Source: CAVPGH01 sp046726955
GTDB lineage: Bacteria; Acidobacteriota; Vicinamibacteria; Fen-336
Direction of reading: 5' to 3'
DNA length: 8,196 nt
NCBI GenBank assembly: GCA_046726955.1
Contig: JBKPBQ010000588.1
Coordinates: 1 to 8,196, forward strand
Below are positions 1 to 5,539 of this stretch, piece by piece. A model generated the notes under the pieces. That model was not told the origin of the DNA. It searched no databases and was given only the letters and a program-made list of their open reading frames with translations. Made by a program: the position numbers and the translations under genes. Each line of letters opens with the position of its first letter. Within the stretch, counting starts at the first letter, position 1.

Positions 1-1
1 G

Positions 2-2377
2 GGGGCGAACGCCGCCGTCTTCAGCGTGGCGAGCGCGCTCCTCCTCCGCCCGCTGCCCTACGCGGACGCGGACCGCCTCGTCATCCTCTGGAACCGCTCG
101 CCGGGCATCGGCATCCTCGAGGACTGGTTCTCGACCGCGCAGTACGCGGACATCCGCGCCGGGCACTCGGGCTTCGAGCAGGTGGCCCTCGCGATCGGCG
201 CGAACGACACTTTGACCGGAGCGGGGGAGCCCGAGCGGGTGGGCACGCTCCGGGTCACCTCGAACTTCCTTTCGATGCTCGGGGCGCGGCCGGCGGCGGG
301 CCGGCTCTTCACGGCCGCGGACGACGTCCCGGGGGGAACGCGGAGCGCGGTCCTCGGCCACGCGACCTGGATGCGCCGCTACGGCGGCGATCCCGCCGTC
401 GTGGGCCGGACGCTCGTCCTGAACGGCCAGCCCTTCGAGATCGTGGGGGTGGTCGAGAAGGGCTTCGACGTTCCCCGCGAGGTCATGCCCACGCTCGGCC
501 TCGCCGAGCACGCGGACGTCGTGGTGTCCCTGCCCCTCGACGCGGAGGCCGCGCGCGTGCGCAACCGCGAGGACTACAACATCCTCGCCAAGCTGAAGCC
601 GGGCGTGTCCGTGGCCCGGGCCCAGGCGGAGATGGACGGGATCACGGCCCGGCTGCGCCGCGAGTTCCCCGAGTTCTACCCGCCCAACGGTGGGCTCACG
701 TTCAGCATCGTGCCCCTGCAGCAGCAGGTGGTCGGTGACGTGCGGCACACAGTGCTCGTGCTCTCCGCGGCCGTGGCCTTCGTCCTGCTCATCGCCTGCG
801 TGAACGTCGCGCTGCTTCTCCTCGCCCGGGCCGCCACGCGCGAGAGGGAAGTGGCCGTACGCTCGGCGCTCGGGGCGAGCCGGGGGCGGATCATGAGGGA
901 GCTGCTCGCGGAGTCGGCGCTCCTGGCCGTCGGCGGGGGACTGCTCGGTCTCGCGTTCTGCTCCTGGAGCGTGCGCGCGCTCGCCGTCTTCGGCTCGGCG
1001 AGCGTGCCGCGCCTGCACGAGGTCGCGGTGGACGGCCGCGTCGTGGCCTTCACCGCCGCGGTTACGGCTCTCTCGATTCTCCTCTTCGGCCTTCTTCCCG
1101 CCTGGCGGCTCTCACTGCCGGACCACGCGGGAGCGCTCGCCGAGGGGCGGCGCGGCTCGTCGGGCGTGGGCGCGGGATGGTCCCACCGCAACCGCCTGCG
1201 ACGGCTGCTCGTGGCCGCGGAGCTCGCGCTCTCCGTCGTCCTGCTCGTCGCGGCGGGTCTCCTCGTCCGCAGCTTCGCCCGCGTCCTCGATGTGCCTCCC
1301 GGCTTCAACGCCGCGAACGTCCTGACCTTCGAGCTGACGCTGACCGGCCGGAGATACGGCGACCCGCCGGCCGTCTACGAGCTCTATCGCCGGCTGTGGG
1401 AGCGGCTCTCGGCATTGCCCGGAGTCGAGGCCGCCGGCGGTGTCTCCGCCCTTCCCCTCAGCCAGATGATGGCGTGGGGACCGATCACCGCGGAGGGGCG
1501 CACGCCGGCGCCGGGCGAGGCCTTCATCAACACGGACATCCGCGTGGTCGGCGGCGACTACTTCCGCGCCATGCAGATCCCGCTCCGCGAGGGCCGGCTC
1601 TTCGACGAGCACGACACGCGGGACAAGGACCGCGTGATCGTGGTGGACGAAGCGTTCGCGCGCCAGCTGTGGCCTGAGGAGAGCGCGCTCGGCAAGCGGG
1701 TCCGCTCGGGAGGCGTCGACGCGAAGTCGGACTCGCCGTGGCTCACCGTCGTCGGAGTCGTGGGCCGGATCAAGCAGGACCGCCTCGACGCGGACTCCCG
1801 CATCGCCCTCTACCATTCCCACGCCCAGGCCGCGACGCGGGCGCTCAACGTCACGGTGCGCACTGCCAGCGACCCTGCCTCCCTCGCCTCGGCCGTGACT
1901 CGTGAGGTCCGCGCCCTCGATCCCGACCTGCCCATCTACGGGATGCGGACGATGGCCGACCGCGTGAGCGAGTCGCTGGCCCGCCGCCGCTTCGCGATGC
2001 TGCTGCTGAGCCTCTTTGCCGCCCTCGCTTTTACGCTCGGCGTCATCGGGACGTACGGAGTGATGGCGTATCAGGTCAGCCAGGGAAGGCGCGAGCTCGG
2101 CATCCGTCTCGCCCTCGGGGCGGAGCCGCGGCGAGTACTCGCGTTCGTGATGCGCCGGGGAATGGCGATGGCGCTTCCCGGCGTCCTTCTCGGCGTGGCC
2201 GGGGCGTTCGCGCTCACGCGCCTCATGCACTCGATGCTCTTCGAGGTGCAGGAGGCGGACCCGCTGACGTTCCTCCTCGTCCCGGCCCTCCTCGCCGGTG
2301 CCGCGCTCGCCGCGAGCTATCTCCCCGCGCGCCGGGCGGCGGCGATCGACCCCGCGGTCTCCCTGCGTGGCGAGTAG
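2..2377 (+). CDS. ADOP-type ABC transporter permease (MacB/FtsX-like), 5' end cut by window
   Basis: The open frame runs from base 2 without a stop, and its first residues (GANAAVFSV, then LLRPLPY and DRLV) are the conserved post-TM1 segment of acidobacterial duplicated orphan permeases, so the true start lies upstream. The GTG at 26 is an internal valine. The visible 791 residues show the duplicated layout: an extracytoplasmic MacB-core-like domain (about 10-245); an FtsX-type membrane unit with helices near 249-275, 308-325 and 345-368, containing the cytoplasmic REVAVRSALGASR motif; a linker and helix near 402-422; a second MacB-like domain (about 430-640); and a final FtsX unit with helices near 664-690, 722-745 and 755-772, containing RELGIRLALGAEPRRV. 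It ends in PARRAAAIDP, typical of the family. Such proteins sit in the inner membrane and are presumed to work with a separate ATPase, possibly as MacB-like exporters or mechanotransmitters; the substrate is unknown. No ATPase gene is visible in the window. Confidence 0.93.
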   Translation, partial: GANAAVFSVASALLLRPLPYADADRLVILWNRSPGIGILEDWFSTAQYADIRAGHSGFEQVALAIGANDTLTGAGEPERVGTLRVTSNFLSMLGARPAAGRLFTAADDVPGGTRSAVLGHATWMRRYGGDPAVVGRTLVLNGQPFEIVGVVEKGFDVPREVMPTLGLAEHADVVVSLPLDAEAARVRNREDYNILAKLKPGVSVARAQAEMDGITARLRREFPEFYPPNGGLTFSIVPLQQQVVGDVRHTVLVLSAAVAFVLLIACVNVALLLLARAATREREVAVRSALGASRGRIMRELLAESALLAVGGGLLGLAFCSWSVRALAVFGSASVPRLHEVAVDGRVVAFTAAVTALSILLFGLLPAWRLSLPDHAGALAEGRRGSSGVGAGWSHRNRLRRLLVAAELALSVVLLVAAGLLVRSFARVLDVPPGFNAANVLTFELTLTGRRYGDPPAVYELYRRLWERLSALPGVEAAGGVSALPLSQMMAWGPITAEGRTPAPGEAFINTDIRVVGGDYFRAMQIPLREGRLFDEHDTRDKDRVIVVDEAFARQLWPEESALGKRVRSGGVDAKSDSPWLTVVGVVGRIKQDRLDADSRIALYHSHAQAATRALNVTVRTASDPASLASAVTREVRALDPDLPIYGMRTMADRVSESLARRRFAMLLLSLFAALAFTLGVIGTYGVMAYQVSQGRRELGIRLALGAEPRRVLAFVMRRGMAMALPGVLLGVAGAFALTRLMHSMLFEVQEADPLTFLLVPALLAGAALAASYLPARRAAAIDPAVSLRGE

Positions 2378-2419
2378 GTCCTCCAGTTCGAAGAACGGCG
2401 AGTCCGAGCGGCGATGGAT
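2378..2419. other. Short convergent intergenic gap without visible terminator
   Basis: These 42 bases separate the stop of the permease gene (TAG, 2375-2377) from the stop of the beta-propeller gene (CTA on the + strand, 2420-2422). I see no GC-rich stem followed by a T run on either strand, so termination here is either rho-dependent or takes place inside the opposing gene. Confidence 0.6.
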
Positions 2420-3694
2420 CTACTCCGCGACGCGCAGACACCGGAGCTGCTTCTGGCCGCGCACGAGCAGCTTGCCGTCGACGAGCGCGAGCGGAGCCCA
2501 GTTGTCGCCGGGCTCGAGCAGCTCGGCGCTGGCGAGCGGCTTGAATCCGGACGGGTCGGGCTCGACGAGATAGAGCTTCGTGTTGCCGTCGGTGGTCAGA
2601 AGCAGCCCCTCGGCCAGGATGGATCCGCCGCGAACGAACGGCGGCTGCTGCTCGGTCTTCCACGTGACCTTCCCGTCCATGCTCATGCTGACGAGCCCGT
2701 CGCTCCGCTCGTTGATCGTGTACTGCGAGTAGAAGTGGTCCTTGTAGAGGATCGGAGGCTGGGTGTGGGATCCGAAGTCGGGGTTCTTGTAGAGCTCAGT
2801 GACTCCGAAGCTGCCGTCCTCCTTCTTCTGGACCTTGATCATGGCCGTGCCCGCGCCATAAGCACCCGTGATGAGCAATCGTCCCTCGCCGGCGTCCACG
2901 GGCGTGGGAACGGGAATGGGGCACTGCCAGTTCGTGTACGTCCAGAGGACTGTTCCGCTCCGCGGGTCGATGCCGCTCACGCTGCCATCCCTGGCCGTGC
3001 GGCCCCGTCCGATGCTGGCCATGACCATGACCAGGTGGTCTTCTCCGCCGACCTTGGCGATGGACGGGCTCACATATCCCGCCGTTCCGGAGAGGGGAGC
3101 CGACTTCCACTTCAGCTCGCCCGTCAGCTTGTCGTAGGCGACCACACCCGCTTGCGACGTCTGCGGCGCCACGATCAAGAGATCGCCGTAGATCAGCGGA
3201 TTCTGGGTGATCGCCCACCGGGGCAGCTCGCCGCCACCGAAGTCCTTCCAGATGTTCTTGTGCCACGCCGGCTTCTGCGTCTTCGTGTCGATGCAGTAGA
3301 GGTCCCCCAGCGGTCCGCACGTGTAGACGCGGTCTCCATCCAGGGTCGGCGTCGTTCGCGACCCGGGATACATGAAGGTGCCGGGCGCGTCGTATGCGAA
3401 GTGCCAAAGCTCCTTCCCGCTCGACAGGTCGAAGACCCGCAGGCTGTCCCCGACCTTTTCGTCCCGGTCGAGCAGATAGACCTTGCCGTCGCGAACGGCT
3501 GGACCGCCGAAACCGGCTCCGACCGGGACGGTCCAGAGGGACTTCGGGCCTTCCGCCGGCCACGTCCGTAGCAAGCCCTTCTGCTCGGAGGTGTTGTCCC
3601 TTCTCGGTCCGTAGACCGACGGCCAGTCGGCCGCGATGGCGCCCGGGATCGACAATCCCAGCGCCAGCGCTGCGAGCGTCGCCGTGCTTCTCAT
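2420..3694 (-). CDS. Secreted PQQ-like beta-propeller repeat protein
   Basis: This 424-residue protein has a Sec signal peptide (MRSTATLAALALG..., likely cleaved after AIA at 19-21), then ADWPSVYGP, the tryptophan-rich opening common in exported PQQ-like propellers. About seven blade repeats follow, each a hydrophobic VYLL/LIVA-type strand, then a D-x-x-(S/T)-G-(K/E) turn and a (L/K)xW strand: near residues 72-99, 123-147, 173-198, 221-253, 320-347, 364-389 and the C-terminus. There is no CxxCH haem site and no alcohol-dehydrogenase signature, so it is probably a structural or binding propeller (BamB-like fold) rather than a quinoprotein enzyme. I chose ATG 3694 because it begins the signal peptide and follows a GAGGGAG ribosome site. 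The frame stays open upstream to 4192, but that extension lacks propeller character and lies antisense to the next gene. GC is visibly lower than in its neighbours. The ligand is unknown. It is transcribed divergently from the DUF885 gene. Confidence 0.9.
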   Translation of the reverse strand: MRSTATLAALALGLSIPGAIAADWPSVYGPRRDNTSEQKGLLRTWPAEGPKSLWTVPVGAGFGGPAVRDGKVYLLDRDEKVGDSLRVFDLSSGKELWHFAYDAPGTFMYPGSRTTPTLDGDRVYTCGPLGDLYCIDTKTQKPAWHKNIWKDFGGGELPRWAITQNPLIYGDLLIVAPQTSQAGVVAYDKLTGELKWKSAPLSGTAGYVSPSIAKVGGEDHLVMVMASIGRGRTARDGSVSGIDPRSGTVLWTYTNWQCPIPVPTPVDAGEGRLLITGAYGAGTAMIKVQKKEDGSFGVTELYKNPDFGSHTQPPILYKDHFYSQYTINERSDGLVSMSMDGKVTWKTEQQPPFVRGGSILAEGLLLTTDGNTKLYLVEPDPSGFKPLASAELLEPGDNWAPLALVDGKLLVRGQKQLRCLRVAE

Positions 3695-3704
3695 CGACAC
3701 GATA

Positions 3705-3711
3705 CTCCCTC
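3705..3711 (-). promoter_or_regulatory. Ribosome binding site deciding the propeller start
   Basis: Read on the - strand this is GAGGGAG, lying 10 bases before the ATG at 3694. It supports starting translation at the signal peptide instead of at upstream codons of the same open frame. Confidence 0.6.
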
Positions 3712-3765
3712 TTCCCCGGGAACAGCATACAGAGGATCTTCGCGCGGGCGACCACACCTCGCGCT

Positions 3766-3785
3766 CATTGGACCAAGGTCCAATG
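3766..3785. promoter_or_regulatory. Perfect 9+9 inverted repeat in divergent promoter region (candidate operator)
   Basis: The arm CATTGGACC (3766-3774) is followed by AA and its exact reverse complement GGTCCAATG (3777-3785). The dyad lies in the 174-base gap between two divergent genes, 71 bases from the propeller start and 83 bases from the DUF885 start. It is AT-richer than its surroundings and has no T run, so it does not look like a terminator. The size and tight spacing suit a homodimeric helix-turn-helix regulator. A second related element, GGTCCTTGGCC (3795-3805), is its reverse complement at 9 of 11 positions over GACCAAGGTCC. The regulator is not identifiable from the window; the operator role is an inference. 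Confidence 0.55.
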
Positions 3786-3858
3786 GGCGGGCCGGGTCCT
3801 TGGCCAGGAACGCGGTTCGTGGCGTTCGAGGACGCAACCCGAGATAGACTCCGTCGCC

Positions 3859-3863
3859 GGAGG
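3859..3863 (+). promoter_or_regulatory. Shine-Dalgarno site of DUF885 gene
   Basis: GGAGG sits 5 bases before the ATG at 3869, a strong ribosome site that fixes this start. Confidence 0.75.
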
Positions 3864-3868
3864 TCTCG

Positions 3869-5539
3869 ATGAGCAGGCGCGGCCGTTCGACGGCCGGCGT
3901 CCTCGTGGTTCTCCTGATGCCGGGGCCGAACGCCATCTCCGCTCCCGTCGGCCCTCCTCCGAAGGGGCACGAGGACCTGGTCAAGCTGTTCACGGAGTGG
4001 CGTGCCTTCCAGGCTCCGGTCTTCCGCGACGGCGTGCCCGACTACACCACCGCGGCCATGCTGGAGCAGCACCGGCGGCTCCCCGCGCTGCAGGCGCGGC
4101 TCGAGGCGATCGACACGCGGGCATGGCCGGTCGCCTGGCGGATCGACGCGGAGCTCGTGCGGGCGGAGATGAACGGCCTCGACTTCGACCACCGCGTGCT
4201 CCGGCCGTGGACGCGGGATCCCGCGTTCTACGCGCCCCTCGTCGACTCCGAGAGCGACACGCCGTTGCGCGAGGGATCGGTCATGGCGGGGGCGATCGAG
4301 CTCTGGCGACTCACGTTCCCGTTATCCGCGGAAGACGCGCCCGCTTTCCGCGCCCGCCTTCAGGCGATCCCGCGGATCCTCGAGCAGGCGAAGGGCAACC
4401 TCGTGGGCGACGCCCACGACCTCTGGCGGATGGGCATACGCGTCCACAAGGCGCAGAGCGCCGAGCTCGCGAAGCTCGCGCAGACCCTCGCCACGCGCAA
4501 CCCCGACCTCGCCCCCGACGCCGATCGCGCGCGCCAGGCCGAGGACGCGTTCGTGGCGTGGCTGGAGCAGCAGCTCCCGCTCAAGAAGGGCCTCTCGGGC
4601 GTCGGCAAGGAGAACTACGACTGGTACCTCCGGAACGTCCACCTCGTCCCGCTGACCTGGCAGGACGAGCTTCTGCTGATGCAGCGCGAGCTCGCGCGCG
4701 CCACGGCCTACCTGAAGCTGGAAGAGGGTCGCAACCGCAGCCGGCCGGCGCTCGAGCCTCCCGCGAACGCGGCCGAGTGGCAGGCGCGCGCCGAGAAGGG
4801 GATCGACGACTTCCTGCGCTTCCTCCGCGAGAAGTCCGTCTTCACCGTTCCCGACTACGCCGCGCCCGCTCTCCGCGCCCGCATCTCGCCGTTCAAGGCG
4901 CCCGAGGAGCGCGACTTCTTCGACCAGGTGGACCTGCGCGACCCGCGGGTCATGCGCTGCCACCAGGTGCACTGGATCGACAAGGCGCGGCTCGACCGCG
5001 AGCCGCACCCGAGCCCGATCCGCCGCGTGCCCACGCTCTACAACATCTGGGACAGCCGGGCCGAGGGCTTCGCCACCGCGATGGAGGAGCTCGCGATGGG
5101 CGCCGGCCTCTTCGACGACAGCCCGCGCAGCCGCGAGCTCGTGTACATCATGGTCGCCCAACGAGCCGCCCGCGCCATCGCCGGGCTCCGCCAGCACAGC
5201 AACGAGTGGACGATCGACGAGGCGGTGCGCTTCGCGAGCGGGGCGACGCCGCGCGGCTGGTTCCGTCCCGACGGCGAGCTCGTCTGGTTCGAGCAGCACC
5301 TCTACGTGCAGCAGCCGGGCTACGGGAGCTGCTACCTCACGGGCAAGGCGCTCATCGAGAGCCTCATCGCCGAGCGCGCGCGACGGCAGGGCGATTCGTT
5401 CGCGATGAAGGGCTTCCTCGACGAGTTCTTCGCCGCGGGTGTCGTGCCCGTGTCACTCATTCGTTGGGAGATGACCGGCGACGGCGGCTGGCTCCAGGCG
5501 AAGGACGCGGCGGGTAGCGGCCGCGACGGCCTGCGCTGA
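3869..5539 (+). CDS. Secreted DUF885-family protein lacking the HExxxGH zinc motif
   Basis: The 556-residue protein begins with a basic N-terminus (SRRGR), a short hydrophobic stretch (about 10-18) and a probable signal cleavage near AISA at 22-25, so it should be exported. The size and helical pattern match DUF885, a family of bacterial, mostly secreted proteins usually regarded as zinc metallopeptidases. Family-like parts are the C-terminal half: SRAEGFATAMEELAMGAGLFDD (split at 396-409 and 410-417), corresponding to the usual EGWALYxEEL...GLYDD block; AQRAARAIAGLR (430-441); then PGYGSCYLTGK (483-493), corresponding to the PGQALSYKIG block; and a FLDEFFAAGVVPVSLI end. The expected HExxPGH motif upstream of the EG block is absent; the region instead has H365-Q-V-H368-W-I-D371. 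It could be an altered-site peptidase or a non-catalytic member. Its last 29 codons overlap the acylase gene on the other strand. Confidence 0.87.
   Translation: MSRRGRSTAGVLVVLLMPGPNAISAPVGPPPKGHEDLVKLFTEWRAFQAPVFRDGVPDYTTAAMLEQHRRLPALQARLEAIDTRAWPVAWRIDAELVRAEMNGLDFDHRVLRPWTRDPAFYAPLVDSESDTPLREGSVMAGAIELWRLTFPLSAEDAPAFRARLQAIPRILEQAKGNLVGDAHDLWRMGIRVHKAQSAELAKLAQTLATRNPDLAPDADRARQAEDAFVAWLEQQLPLKKGLSGVGKENYDWYLRNVHLVPLTWQDELLLMQRELARATAYLKLEEGRNRSRPALEPPANAAEWQARAEKGIDDFLRFLREKSVFTVPDYAAPALRARISPFKAPEERDFFDQVDLRDPRVMRCHQVHWIDKARLDREPHPSPIRRVPTLYNIWDSRAEGFATAMEELAMGAGLFDDSPRSRELVYIMVAQRAARAIAGLRQHSNEWTIDEAVRFASGATPRGWFRPDGELVWFEQHLYVQQPGYGSCYLTGKALIESLIAERARRQGDSFAMKGFLDEFFAAGVVPVSLIRWEMTGDGGWLQAKDAAGSGRDGLR

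Noticed and set aside
1112..2230. 372-codon - strand frame opposite the permease
   Set aside because: Antisense shadow rich in Arg, Glu, His and Ala; the + strand permease is unambiguous.
2414..3571. 385-codon + strand frame opposite the propeller gene
   Set aside because: Antisense shadow; no domain, no ribosome site, and it contradicts a clear repeat protein on the - strand.
3724..3752. TATGCT on the - strand (3724-3729) as a -10 box for the propeller gene
   Set aside because: The hexamer 17 bases upstream (GTCGCC on the - strand, 3747-3752) matches the -35 consensus poorly; too weak to annotate.
3773..3803. CCAAGG (3773-3778) with CCTTGG (3798-3803) as an alternative stem or attenuator
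   Set aside because: Six-base arms partly inside the stronger palindrome, no T run and no leader peptide; more likely a degenerate second operator half or chance.
3845..3850. TAGACT as a -10 box for the DUF885 gene
   Set aside because: No matching -35 at a usual distance, and the implied start would leave too short a leader for the GGAGG site at 3859.
3695..4192. 166-residue N-terminal extension of the propeller frame
   Set aside because: It is antisense to the DUF885 gene, has no propeller repeats, and a signal peptide with a ribosome site begins at 3694.
4322..5299. 325-codon - strand frame opposite the DUF885 gene
   Set aside because: Low-complexity Leu/Arg/Glu/Val product typical of the reverse strand of GC-rich genes.
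3394..5517. 707-codon + strand frame crossing the divergent intergenic region
   Set aside because: It runs antisense through the propeller gene and out of frame through the DUF885 gene; the product is Arg/Pro-rich without family character.
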